Part shown: positions 44,506 to 55,129 of the stretch, in pieces
How the letters are laid out: every line of letters begins with the position of its first letter
Numbering within the stretch: position 1 is the first letter of the stretch
Origin: Labilibaculum antarcticum
Lineage (GTDB): Bacteria > Bacteroidota > Bacteroidia > Bacteroidales > Marinifilaceae
Direction: 5' to 3'
Assembly (NCBI RefSeq): GCF_002356295.1
Contig: NZ_AP018042.1
Coordinates: forward strand, 3,814,361-3,878,360
Length of the DNA stretch: 64,000 nt
Translations under genes and position numbers: made by a program
The notes under the pieces: generated by a model
Databases searched by the model: none
Told to the model about the DNA's origin: nothing
What the model saw: only the letters and a program-made list of their open reading frames with translations

Positions 44506-45240
44506 ATGAAAAAAGTACATGCAAATGCAATTACCAATGAAATTGCAGAGATCTGCAAAGGAATAATAGAATTAAGTAAAAGATACCCAATTGAGCTTGA
44601 TGACTATTTCATCTTTATATTTCAAAAATTATCCGGAAAATCGGTCGAATTAGTCGGAAAGATTAATGCAGGCTGGCTGAATAGTGAACTAAAGGAAAAG
44701 GATGATGCCCGTGATTTGGATGTGCGCGCCATTTTTTATGAAGTAAAGGCCAAATGCATGCGCCGCCCAAGTGCCGATCAGGAAAAAGCTTTGCGGATAA
44801 AAGAAGTTTTAGATCGCTACGGGATGAAAATTACCGAAGATTCTTACACCATAGAAAGTGCCGGGGTACGGGCCATGTTGAGTGATTTAAATGCTCCTGA
44901 ACTGGAAGACTGTGTTGCTTCTAATGCCGATTTTAAAATTTTACTGGATAATGCAGAGCAATCGATGGCTGAATTTGATGTTTCGGCATCGAAACTGATC
45001 GAAGACAAAAACGAACGGGAAAATGCCAAATCGGCATCGGTCGTTGGCCAGGAACTGAAGGGTATTATTAATAATGAGTTGTTGATTTATTTAGCAGCGA
45101 TGTCAAAGGCAAATCCAACGAAATACAAGCCTTATGCCGATGTGGTAAATACATTGATTGAAGACAGCAATAACAAGGTTCGCGACCGTTTGGCAGCTTT
45201 TAAGCGTAAAAAGGAAAAGATAAATCCTGAATTGAATTAG
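44506..45240 (+). CDS. DUF6261-like cytoplasmic protein
   Basis: This 244-residue protein starts MKKVHANAITNEIAE and is largely helical and charged. It matches in style the Bacteroidetes-specific DUF6261 family, where the middle holds paired helices and the C-terminus is rich in Lys and Arg. I recognise it from memory only. The function is unknown. The start ATG 44506 is chosen over 44359 because it fits the soluble protein. It sits directly beyond the tandem repeat, but nothing shows that it belongs to the CRISPR system. Confidence 0.6.
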   Translation: MKKVHANAITNEIAEICKGIIELSKRYPIELDDYFIFIFQKLSGKSVELVGKINAGWLNSELKEKDDARDLDVRAIFYEVKAKCMRRPSADQEKALRIKEVLDRYGMKITEDSYTIESAGVRAMLSDLNAPELEDCVASNADFKILLDNAEQSMAEFDVSASKLIEDKNERENAKSASVVGQELKGIINNELLIYLAAMSKANPTKYKPYADVVNTLIEDSNNKVRDRLAAFKRKKEKINPELN

Positions 45241-45270
45241 AGAATATTATTGTAACTACATACTGAAGCA

Positions 45271-45306
45271 AACCCCTTCGAGCAATTGTTCGAAGGGGTT
45301 TTTTTA
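45271..45306 (+). terminator. Rho-independent terminator of the DUF6261-like gene
   Basis: AACCCCTTCGA pairs with TCGAAGGGGTT and is followed by seven T. Confidence 0.9.
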
Positions 45307-45330
45307 TGTGTTTGCCATTGTTATCTATTG

Positions 45331-45360
45331 GTTTCGTGTTGGGAATCTGTAATTCACGGA
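45331..45360 (+). repeat. Dispersed intergenic repeat, partial copy 3
   Basis: GTTTCGTGTTGGGAATCTGT then AATTC resembles the right part of 37934-37984. With copy 2 it brackets the Cas13b-to-DUF6261 block. Confidence 0.35.
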
Positions 45361-45453
45361 TAAAGAATCCAGTTCAATAAACTTCAATTTAAAATCTAAC
45401 TTCCTGGCATCAGATGATTATCAGGAATAGGAATGACGCTCCATTTAAAAAAG

Positions 45454-45482
45454 AAAAGACGCCTTGGTAAAGGCGTCTTTTT
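45454..45482. terminator. Hairpin terminator downstream of the M43 protease gene
   Basis: AAAAGACGCC and GGCGTCTTTT form the stem, with A and T runs on the two sides. Confidence 0.85.
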
Positions 45483-45507
45483 ATGAATTTTAATATTGTA
45501 ATACTGC

Positions 45508-46572
45508 TTATTGAATTACAAAGCTTTCTCTTTCTCCGCCTGCAGCGAAAATAGCTCTGATTCTATCATTCTGTCCATTGGTAAACATATACATGCACTG
45601 ATCGTCTACATAGTCCATGTAGTTCATTGTCATGTCGTTTGATCTGCAATTTACAGTTGGGTAGGAAGGACATCCGTAGTTTGCCTGATCAGAACCAGGT
45701 GTGTCAGTTACAAAATCATCTTGTCTGCAGTTGCCATCGCCCCAAATGTGACGTAAATTTAACCAGTGACCCACTTCATGGGTTGCAGTTCTGCCGTAAC
45801 CATACTGTCCCCCAAGTGTGTTTCGTCCAAAGTAATCGCTTCCAATAACAACACCGTCGGTTGCTAATGCTCCACCAGGAAATTGAGCGTATCCTAAAAT
45901 ACCACCACCAATTTCACAAATCCAAAAGTTTAGATAGAAAGAAGGATCTGTGGCATCAATTCCACCCTGACTTGAGAGTTTCATTGCGTCATTGGTTCCC
46001 CATGATGTTTTGGTGGATACTTTTCTGTTTATACCAGCCAATACAAATGTAATATCAACATTGGCTATCGCATTGTTAAATTCACTTGGCACAGCACCTG
46101 TTGCAGGATTAAGATCATTATAATCATCATTTAAAATATCAATCTGAGAATCGATATTTGCTTGCGTAACAGGATGATTTGCATCCTCCAGAATGTTTAT
46201 AATAACAGGTATTGTGATGCTTCCCTGATATGGTGTTGGATCTGGTGTATCACCTGGTTTAACTGGTTTACCTTTATTGGTGCTGCTGGAACTTTTGGCT
46301 GCAATTAATTGTCTTGTGTGTTTTTCGATTGCATACAAGCGGTTTTCTAAACCTGGGTTTTCCTTTAGCTGTCGGTTTAAAACGGTCATACTTCCACACT
46401 TTGGACCATGAACATGTCCTGATTTAACAGTGTTGTCATCACTTGTGTAAACGTAAAAATCGCTCATATCGACAGCGATTTCTTGTTGCTCTGGAGTAAT
46501 GTCGTTTGCATTTTTTTGGCAAGAACCCAAAATAAGAGCCAAGCATGCCATTGAAAAAATAATTTTTTTCAT
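45508..46572 (-). CDS. M43-family zinc metalloprotease (pappalysin-like) lipoprotein
   Basis: This 354-residue protein has a lipoprotein signal (ALILGSCQKN). The zinc motif HEVGHWLNLRH fits HExxHxxGxxH, and a Met-turn is in MNYMDYVDDQCMYMF, as in cytophagalysin/pappalysin. An N-terminal region of about 130 residues may be a propeptide. It likely acts at the cell surface or is released. It is monocistronic, convergent with the DUF6261-like gene. Confidence 0.93.
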   Translation of the reverse strand: MKKIIFSMACLALILGSCQKNANDITPEQQEIAVDMSDFYVYTSDDNTVKSGHVHGPKCGSMTVLNRQLKENPGLENRLYAIEKHTRQLIAAKSSSSTNKGKPVKPGDTPDPTPYQGSITIPVIINILEDANHPVTQANIDSQIDILNDDYNDLNPATGAVPSEFNNAIANVDITFVLAGINRKVSTKTSWGTNDAMKLSSQGGIDATDPSFYLNFWICEIGGGILGYAQFPGGALATDGVVIGSDYFGRNTLGGQYGYGRTATHEVGHWLNLRHIWGDGNCRQDDFVTDTPGSDQANYGCPSYPTVNCRSNDMTMNYMDYVDDQCMYMFTNGQNDRIRAIFAAGGERESFVIQ

Positions 46573-47300
46573 AATAAAATGTACTTTCTAAGTTAATAAT
46601 GTGATTTGGTATATTAAAATTCGATTGAATTTAAAGATAAGAATCCATAAAAAGAAATTAAACGGCTCAGTTTTAGTGATGAATGTTTGTATTTTGAATA
46701 CGAATATTTGGCAACAGTACTGTTTATGGCGTGTTTTAAATATTCCTTAAGAGTGAAAATAAATTATGAAGGGAGTTTTTTGTGTGTGATTATTCATTCA
46801 GTTATTGTTTTTGTGTTAGTCTTTAGTAGACAAGCAAGTAATTCTACAAACTGATGAAAAGACTTTCAGTCAATGCAAAAATGTATGGTAAATGGAATTT
46901 AGAGTACTAATTACAGATTTTCGGTTTCGTTCAAGCTTCTTTCAAAAAGTAAAAGGATAAAATATTTTTAGATTGGATACAAGAGTTTCAGCAATAAATT
47001 TAAGCATCCACACTGTTCTAAAAGAAGAAGACGATTCATACCTCCTGCAATCCAATGAACTTTTGGGGTAGCAATTTGAGGAAAATCTCGTTTTCTCTGC
47101 CTGCAAAATAAAACCAAATTGCAGCATCTCCGGCAGTCTGCACTATTCCAATTTAAAAACACAAAGGCTTGTATAAGAGCCGATTTATTGCCGCTAGCCC
47201 GCTTCTAAAATAGTTTCTACAACATCTTGACTTTTTCATCAGAATATCTTAATTTAATTACTCTTAAAGGAGAATGGTTCTCATTAGATATTAATTACAT
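46573..47300. other. Intergenic region between M43 and fur genes
   Basis: 728 bases. The minus-strand frames at 46942-47162 translate to Cys-rich, low-complexity sequence with no family match that I recognise; they may be a degraded gene. The GAGAA-TGG-TTCTC palindrome is near the right end. Otherwise AT-rich. Confidence 0.4.
47270..47282. promoter_or_regulatory. Palindrome upstream of the Fur/PerR gene
   Basis: GAGAA-TGG-TTCTC lies 19 bases before the gene. It may be an autoregulatory operator; it does not match a known PerR box well. Confidence 0.35.
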
Positions 47301-47726
47301 ATGAAAGTTGGAGAAATAAGTGCGAAATTAAATGAGAAAGGACTAAAAGTGACTCCTCAAAGGATTGCTGTTTTTGAAGCTATTAGTAAGCTTAGCAATC
47401 ATCCTACTGCCGATAATGTTATCGACTACATAAGAAATAAACATCCCAATATTGCAACAGCAACTGTTTATAAAGTTCTTGATGCTTTGGTCTCAAACGA
47501 ATTAATAAAAAAAGTAAAGACTGAAAAAGATGTTATGAGATACGATGCTATTTTAGAAAAACATCATCATTTGTATTGTTCGGAATCGGATAGAATTGAG
47601 GATTTTAATGATGAGGAGTTAAATAATATTCTTGAAATGTATTTTAAGAAAAAGGAAATTCCCGATTTTAAGATTGAAGATATTAAGCTGCAAATTATTG
47701 GGAAGTTCACAAAAGGGGATCAGTAA
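47301..47726 (+). CDS. Fur-family regulator (PerR-like)
   Basis: This 141-residue DNA-binding repressor has an N-terminal winged helix (KVTPQRIAVFEAI, TATVYKVLDALVSNELIKKV) and the Fur-family metal region HHHLYCSESDRIEDF. The structural zinc CxxC pairs usual in Fur and PerR are absent: only one Cys is seen at that place (CSESD). Because its gene is 35 bases from katG on the same strand, it is probably a PerR-type peroxide sensor controlling katG. Metal and ligand are inferred. Confidence 0.85.
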   Translation: MKVGEISAKLNEKGLKVTPQRIAVFEAISKLSNHPTADNVIDYIRNKHPNIATATVYKVLDALVSNELIKKVKTEKDVMRYDAILEKHHHLYCSESDRIEDFNDEELNNILEMYFKKKEIPDFKIEDIKLQIIGKFTKGDQ

Positions 47727-47749
47727 ATTGATTGTTCATTAATATATAA

Positions 47750-49966
<2,217 letters not shown>

Positions 49967-50094
49967 CTTTTCCTGACTCTGGAGTTTTGTGAGATGTAAG
50001 GAAAATGATTTTGCCCTCCAGTCAATTAATACTGTAAGAGCATTGCAGCTGGCCCAGCAAATGAATGGCCACAGATTGCAATAAAACCTTAAAA

Positions 50095-50128
50095 GGCTGT
50101 CTCACAATTGTGAGACAGCCTCTTTTTA
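50095..50128 (+). terminator. Rho-independent terminator after katG
   Basis: AGGCTGTCTCAC and GTGAGACAGCCT form a perfect 12-bp stem around AATT, with T run. Confidence 0.85.
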
Positions 50129-50305
50129 TATGTTCCTGTTGTGGGATGTTTTGGACCACCGATAAAAGTTGGGCCTGAGATTTGAATTAGCTATTTTTAA
50201 GCTCTAATATTAAGTTCATGAATTTGCAAAATTGCAATCTTTCGAGGATGTAGATTTGACATTGAGTCCGGAGATCGGGACCCGTTTAGTGAAGGGAGCG
50301 TTAAG

Positions 50306-50343
50306 AACAAAAAGCTGTTTGAGCGTAGCGAGTTCTTTTTGTT
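50306..50343. repeat. Intergenic inverted repeat
   Basis: AACAAAAAG and CTTTTTGTT form a 9-bp stem around 20 bases including GAGCGTAGCGAG. It is not followed by a T run of terminator type. Confidence 0.45.
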
Positions 50344-50663
50344 TAGCAATCGAACTAGTAACGGGTGATTGAGGACGTTGTCAATGATTTTTTGTTTCGT
50401 TTTTTATCCTAGAAAAAATGAAAAGCCCGTCCGGCTAAAGGACAAGCAAAAATAATGAGGTTCATTTTTTTTATTGAAAATTGGTAACATTCGAAACCAT
50501 CCCAAAATCAAGCTTTGATTCACGAATTATCGGGCCTGTCCTAAGGTTAGTATTTCAACTTTTCAGGCTTCGACGATAAGCCTTTTGCTATTCCGACGCA
50601 AATGCGAATTGCTTTCCAAATGTTTTTTTTAACCTGCGCCGGTACTTACTGCTACATTAATAT

Positions 50664-50725
50664 CCCAGGGTGGCATTCGCTGTGCTCATTTACCCTGGGC
50701 TATTATATTTGAGCCCTTCAGGCTC
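50664..50725. repeat. REP-like double hairpin
   Basis: CCCAGGGT (50664) pairs with ACCCTGGG (50692), followed by GAGCC/GGCTC at 50711-50725. This type of CCCAGGG hairpin is frequent in Bacteroidetes intergenic DNA (from memory). Confidence 0.5.
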
Positions 50726-50914
50726 GAGAAAAAATTGATAACAAAGGGACGAATGCAAAATTTTCCCCTGATTTTAACAAGACCCAAAATTATCTCCTGA
50801 TCCGATATTTTTAAATACTAAAATCGAATTTGAGACCATCTCTTTTTTGTGAAGAACCCGTTAAAGTTAAACGAGTCTCTTTTAGGTAGAGAGTGACTCA
50901 TGGCATTCAGCTAA

Positions 50915-51928
50915 TTAAATCGCATTTACTTCCATTTCCAGCTTAATGCCAAATTTGTACAGTACTGATTTTTTAATTTCGTTGGCCAGTTCAAGAATTT
51001 CAGATCCTTTTGCATTGCCATGATTCACGATAACCAGAGCCTGATCTTTGTGTACACCAGCATCGCCAATTTGTTTGCCTTTCCAGTCACACTGTTCAAT
51101 TAACCAGCCGGCGGCCAGCTTGCTTTGTGTTTCGTTTAGCTCGTAAACGGGCATGTCTTCGTGTTTGGCTTTTAGGGCATCGGCTTCCTGTTTGGCAACA
51201 ACCGGATTTTTGAAAAAACTACCTGCATTGCCAAGTACTTTAGGATCGGGTAATTTGCTTTCGCGGATTTTGATAATTACTTCGCGGATATTTTTGAGAT
51301 TCACTTTATCGTAAGCTTCCAATTCTTTCGCAATTGCACCATAGTGAACTTTGAATTGGGCTTGCTTGCTAAATCGGAAGTTAACGTGTGTAATGATGAA
51401 TTGATTTTTGTATTCGTTTTTAAATACGCTGTAGCGATAGTCGAATTCGCAGTGTGCATTGTTGAAAGTTACCTTTTTGTTGCTCTCTATGGATATGGCT
51501 TCAACACTATCAATCACTTCTTTTACCTCTACTCCGTAAGCTCCAATGTTTTGGATAGGTGCTGCACCAACCACACCTGGAATTAGGGAAAGATTTTCGA
51601 TTCCCGGTAAATTGTTTTCAACACTCCAGCCTACAAATGCGTCCCAATCTTCGTTGGCACCAACCTGAACCAAAACCGAATCTTCATCTTCTTCAATAAT
51701 TTTTATTCCTTTTACCATTGGGTGAATAACCAGACCGTTAAAATCTTCGGTAAACAAGAGGTTACTACCTCCACCCAATAGTAAATACTGAATGTTGATA
51801 ACATCATTTTTACTCAGGAAATCTTGTATTTCTTCGGTAGTATCGAATTCGAAAAAATATCTGGCATTGGCTTCTATGCCAAATGTATTGTAATTTTTTA
51901 AAGCAACGTTTTTACGAAGTGCAGCCAT
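50915..51928 (-). CDS. murB: UDP-N-acetylenolpyruvoylglucosamine reductase
   Basis: This 337-residue FAD enzyme reduces UDP-GlcNAc-enolpyruvate to UDP-MurNAc in peptidoglycan synthesis. FAD-binding motif LLGGGSNLLFTEDFNGLV, the GAYGVEVKEV region, the YRYSVFKN segment of type I enzymes and the catalytic Ser in LGNAGSFFKNP are visible. It starts 31 bases after the ltaE stop on the same strand, so it is likely the second gene of a pair. Confidence 0.95.
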   Translation of the reverse strand: MAALRKNVALKNYNTFGIEANARYFFEFDTTEEIQDFLSKNDVINIQYLLLGGGSNLLFTEDFNGLVIHPMVKGIKIIEEDEDSVLVQVGANEDWDAFVGWSVENNLPGIENLSLIPGVVGAAPIQNIGAYGVEVKEVIDSVEAISIESNKKVTFNNAHCEFDYRYSVFKNEYKNQFIITHVNFRFSKQAQFKVHYGAIAKELEAYDKVNLKNIREVIIKIRESKLPDPKVLGNAGSFFKNPVVAKQEADALKAKHEDMPVYELNETQSKLAAGWLIEQCDWKGKQIGDAGVHKDQALVIVNHGNAKGSEILELANEIKKSVLYKFGIKLEMEVNAI

Positions 51929-51959
51929 TGTTTCAGTTATCAGTTATCAGTAAACGGTT

Positions 51960-52985
51960 TTAAAGTACTTGTTTCAGAAGCTTTACAAAACCAAGAATGT
52001 CCTCTTCAGTAGTGTCGAAAGAGCACAGCCAGCGAACTTCTCCTGCATGTTCATCCCAAACCCAGAAAAAGTACTCTTCCTGAAGTTTTTCTATTTTATC
52101 TTTAGGGATGAGGGCCCAAATACCATTGGCTTGTACCTTTTGTGTGATTTTAACCTGATCTATCTTCTGAACTTCCTGTTCGAGAAGCTTGGCCATTTTA
52201 TTGGCATGACGGGCCGTTTTCAACCACAAATCGTTGGTGAGCATGGCATCGAACTGCGCACCTATGTATCTCATTTTAGAGAAAAGCTGCATGCTTTGTT
52301 TGCGAACATACTTGGCTTCTTTCGATAATTCCGGATTAAAAAAGATGACTGCTTCGCCCAGCATCATTCCGTTTTTAGTACCGCCAAAGCTTAGCACATC
52401 AACACCTGCATGGGTCGTAAATTCTTTTACATCAACATCCAAACTCACAACAGCATTTGCCAGACGTGCTCCGTCCATATGAACGTACATGTTATTGGCG
52501 TGTGCCAAATCGCAAATTGCCTTCACTTCTTCGGGCGTATAAACAGTTCCCAATTCGGTGCACTGAGTGATCGAAATCATTTTTGGCTGCGAATGATGCT
52601 CAAAACCAAATCCATGCAAATGAGGGAGAATTAGCTCAGGACTTATTTTTCCATCAGGAGATTCAATAGGAATTACCTTACATCCTGTAAATTTATCCGG
52701 GGCACCGCATTCGTCTACCTGAATGTGCGCTGTGGCAGGACAAATAATGGAATGATAGGATTGCGTTAAGGTCGAAAGACCAATAACATTGGCTCCGGTT
52801 CCGTTGAATGCAAAGTACACATCGATATTTTGTCCGAAAAGACTTTTGAATTTTTTGATTGCTGACTCTGTGTAGGGGTCTCCTCCGTAAGCCACTACGT
52901 GACCTTGGTTAGCATTCTGAATAGCCTCCATTACTTCTGGCAATACTCCTGAAAAATTGTCGCTTGCAAATCCTCTTTTGTTCAT
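51960..52985 (-). CDS. ltaE: Low-specificity L-threonine aldolase
   Basis: This 341-residue PLP enzyme of fold type I cleaves L-threonine or allo-threonine to glycine and acetaldehyde. The start ASDNFSGVLPEVMEAI, the substrate region GDPYTES, HMDGARLANA (Asp binding PLP) and the Schiff-base Lys in SFGGTKNGMM are typical. It is the first gene of a probable pair with murB. The exact specificity for threonine is by family. Confidence 0.93.
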   Translation of the reverse strand: MNKRGFASDNFSGVLPEVMEAIQNANQGHVVAYGGDPYTESAIKKFKSLFGQNIDVYFAFNGTGANVIGLSTLTQSYHSIICPATAHIQVDECGAPDKFTGCKVIPIESPDGKISPELILPHLHGFGFEHHSQPKMISITQCTELGTVYTPEEVKAICDLAHANNMYVHMDGARLANAVVSLDVDVKEFTTHAGVDVLSFGGTKNGMMLGEAVIFFNPELSKEAKYVRKQSMQLFSKMRYIGAQFDAMLTNDLWLKTARHANKMAKLLEQEVQKIDQVKITQKVQANGIWALIPKDKIEKLQEEYFFWVWDEHAGEVRWLCSFDTTEEDILGFVKLLKQVL

Positions 52986-53108
52986 GTTCTGTGTGTTTAT
53001 TTCGAAGCATTAAAAGTAAACTTTATTCCCTGAATATTTCAATAAAACGCCTGAAAATGCACTCCTGACATCCAAACAAAGTATTTTAGTTGTTGGGAAG
53101 AGAAATAG

Positions 53109-53660
53109 TTAAACAGTTTCTAAAAGGATTTTAATTTTTTGAAGTAAGTCTGATAAATTATCAGGATTAGGCTCTCCTTTTGCAATGAATTGAATAATAC
53201 CTTCTTTGTCGAGCAGAAAAAGGTAACACAGCTTTTTGTCCTGTACATCGAAGTAGTCAAAATAGCTTCCCAAAGGACCATAATAGGTCATTACATTTTT
53301 GTGCATCGATTCAGCAATACCACTTCGCATTCCATTGTCGATATAGTGCGACATCCAATTGTAAAGATTACTGATCATGGGCACCTCAATAAACCGAAAA
53401 TCGCTGTGAATGCTAAATTCTTTCATCAGAGGTTTTGTCCATTCATCGATTTGTGGCTGAGTTCCTCTTTTAAACGCAATAATCAGCACACTCACTTTTC
53501 CTTTACAGTGATCGGGTAGGGAGATCATTTTGGAAGATAATAATTCACCTTTTATCTCAGGGAAAAGATCCCCTGATTTTAATTTGTTCGGATTCTGTGC
53601 CGTCACTTGCGAAATGATGACAATGCCTAGAAGCAAAGCAATTGCAATTGATTTAATCAT
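53109..53660 (-). CDS. Secreted thioredoxin-fold (ATP10-like) protein
   Basis: This roughly 183-residue protein starts at ATG 53660 (MIKSIAIAL) with a signal peptide ending QVTA. The mature part resembles thioredoxin-fold ATP10-like proteins (LFPEIKGELLSSKMISLPDHCKGKVSVLII, shown in two parts: PEIKGELL and GKVSVLIIAF). It lacks a CxxC motif, so thiol redox activity is unlikely. An upstream frame to 53714 runs into a MITE-like element and is rejected. That element ends at the start codon, so it may supply the promoter. Confidence 0.6.
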   Translation of the reverse strand: MIKSIAIALLLGIVIISQVTAQNPNKLKSGDLFPEIKGELLSSKMISLPDHCKGKVSVLIIAFKRGTQPQIDEWTKPLMKEFSIHSDFRFIEVPMISNLYNWMSHYIDNGMRSGIAESMHKNVMTYYGPLGSYFDYFDVQDKKLCYLFLLDKEGIIQFIAKGEPNPDNLSDLLQKIKILLETV

Positions 53661-53788
53661 TATACCATTTTGAATAATTAGTGAGCCCTGGCGAGCTAGA
53701 AGTACTCGCTCCAATGCCGATGTAATAAATAGGAAGCTATCCCGAGCAAGGCGAATGATAGCCCACTAATTTATCCAATCGGTATTAT
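53659..53788. mobile_element. MITE-like element, copy B (about 130 bp)
   Basis: The left end TACCATTTTGAATAATTAGT and the reverse complement of the right end (TACCGATTGGATAAATTAGT) match at 14-15 of 20 bases. It spans from the stop codon of the 112-aa gene to the start codon of the ATP10-like gene and has no coding capacity. Confidence 0.6.
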
Positions 53789-54123
53789 TTTTGTTCTTGA
53801 TAATGATTGAGCAGAAAAGTATATGTATTCTTAGAGGTTTTCATTCGTTCTATTATCGAAGGCTCTTTTAATTGACTTTTGATTAATTTATAAAGTTCTG
53901 AAACCTGCTCATATTCTTTCGAGTCTTTCAAATATGTTTCAGATTGTCCAATGTAAATTCCCGGACTGCTTTCAACTAAAGGAGCCAAGTTGGTCCATTT
54001 ATTAGTTAAGGTTATCGTGAGTTTCGCTTTTAGTCCAAGATCTGCATTTCCTAGAACGAGATCGCCATCTGCATTAATGGCCCAAAAATATTTTTCTGGA
54101 TTTGTAAGTAATTTTTCAAGCAT
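53785..54123 (-). CDS. Small cytoplasmic protein of unknown function (112 aa)
   Basis: I do not recognise this 112-residue protein. It has no signal peptide or helix of membrane type. It starts MLEKLLTNPEKYFWAINADGD and has a beta-rich first half followed by a helical charged tail. The stop codon lies inside the right end of the MITE-like element, so the native 3' end may have been replaced. It is divergent from the metallophosphoesterase gene. Confidence 0.5.
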   Translation of the reverse strand: MLEKLLTNPEKYFWAINADGDLVLGNADLGLKAKLTITLTNKWTNLAPLVESSPGIYIGQSETYLKDSKEYEQVSELYKLIKSQLKEPSIIERMKTSKNTYTFLLNHYQEQK

Positions 54124-54237
54124 ATCTTAAAGTTTTTAGTTTTACCTGAATGTAATTGTAAGTTTGCATATATAATTTATAAATTTTTTAGAACTTTTGC
54201 AGGTATTAAAGGTCTTGAATTTTAAAGATAAGTAAAA

Positions 54238-55110
54238 ATGATTTGTGATATTCAGTTGGGGAGATTAATGATTGTGTCGGATTTGCATGGCAACGGATTG
54301 GATTTCCGTCAGGTTTTGAAGGTGTATCGAAAACTAAAAAGCGATGGGAAAGCTGATTGTCTGGTTTTTTTGGGCGATTTGATTCATGCTTATCCCGGTA
54401 AGCGAAAAGATGAATCTCTGGAAATGGTTCAGGAGCTCATTAAAATGGGTGCAAATCAGGAGGGAAGCGATGTGATTTGTCTGCTGGGAAACCATGAGTT
54501 CGTTCACATCTATCATATTCCCTTGCAGCGTGGCAATTTAGAGTTTACATCATGGTTCGAGAACCGAATTCGAAAGAACAGGGAAGATATTATACGCTTT
54601 TTTATGGATATGCCATTTATGCTGAGAACAAAAGGAGGCGTTTTATTGAATCATACCGGTGGTTCTAATCGTTATTCCGAGACTGAAAGTTTTGATTTTA
54701 ATTGGTTTAAAAATTACCAGCATAAAGGTGAATTTGCGGCACATATAGATCATATTCATCGCTACGATCCACAAATTGGTTCCCAATTTATGAGCACAGC
54801 TGAAGGAGATTATTTGTGGGAAGTGCTGATGAACGGGAATGAACGGCAGTTTGGAGAAGAATATCTCAATATGGTAACAGATTTGCTTCAGTTCGCAAGT
54901 AAGGATCGGGAACATGATCCGCTAAAAGCATTGGTTAGCGGGCATATTGGTGTCGATTATGGAGCCGAAATGATAGGCGAATACAAACTACGTTTGTGCA
55001 GCAGCGCAGGTTGCTTACGCGATTTGGAAAAGAAATACCTGCTTATCGATGCTGAAAAAGCTTACACCAATTCAATGGAATTACTGGATTGCTGTCACGA
55101 TCTTTACTGA
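54238..55110 (+). CDS. Metallophosphoesterase (calcineurin-like)
   Basis: This 290-residue cytoplasmic protein shows the five metallophosphatase motifs: SDLHGNG, LGDLIHAY, GNHEF, and C-terminal SGHIGVDYG. Two metal ions would be bound by these Asp, His and Asn residues. The class resembles PP2A-like or diadenosine tetraphosphatase proteins; the substrate is unknown. It is convergent with the AraC gene. Confidence 0.88.
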   Translation: MICDIQLGRLMIVSDLHGNGLDFRQVLKVYRKLKSDGKADCLVFLGDLIHAYPGKRKDESLEMVQELIKMGANQEGSDVICLLGNHEFVHIYHIPLQRGNLEFTSWFENRIRKNREDIIRFFMDMPFMLRTKGGVLLNHTGGSNRYSETESFDFNWFKNYQHKGEFAAHIDHIHRYDPQIGSQFMSTAEGDYLWEVLMNGNERQFGEEYLNMVTDLLQFASKDREHDPLKALVSGHIGVDYGAEMIGEYKLRLCSSAGCLRDLEKKYLLIDAEKAYTNSMELLDCCHDLY

Positions 55111-55129
55111 TTTTTTTCGCTGAAAAATT

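Larger units (their letters stand above)
49967..50914. other. Long non-coding region between katG and murB
   Basis: 948 bases. It contains the terminator at 50095-50128, a hairpin at 50306-50343 (AACAAAAAG with CTTTTTGTT), and a REP-like double hairpin at 50664-50725. I see no gene in it. Confidence 0.6.

Noticed and set aside
46942-47162. Possible small genes on the minus strand
   Set aside because: The translations are Cys-rich and unlike any family I know; two overlapping frames are equally open. At best a degraded gene.
53661-53714. N-terminal extension of the ATP10-like protein
   Set aside because: It is encoded by the MITE-like element and would precede a good signal peptide.
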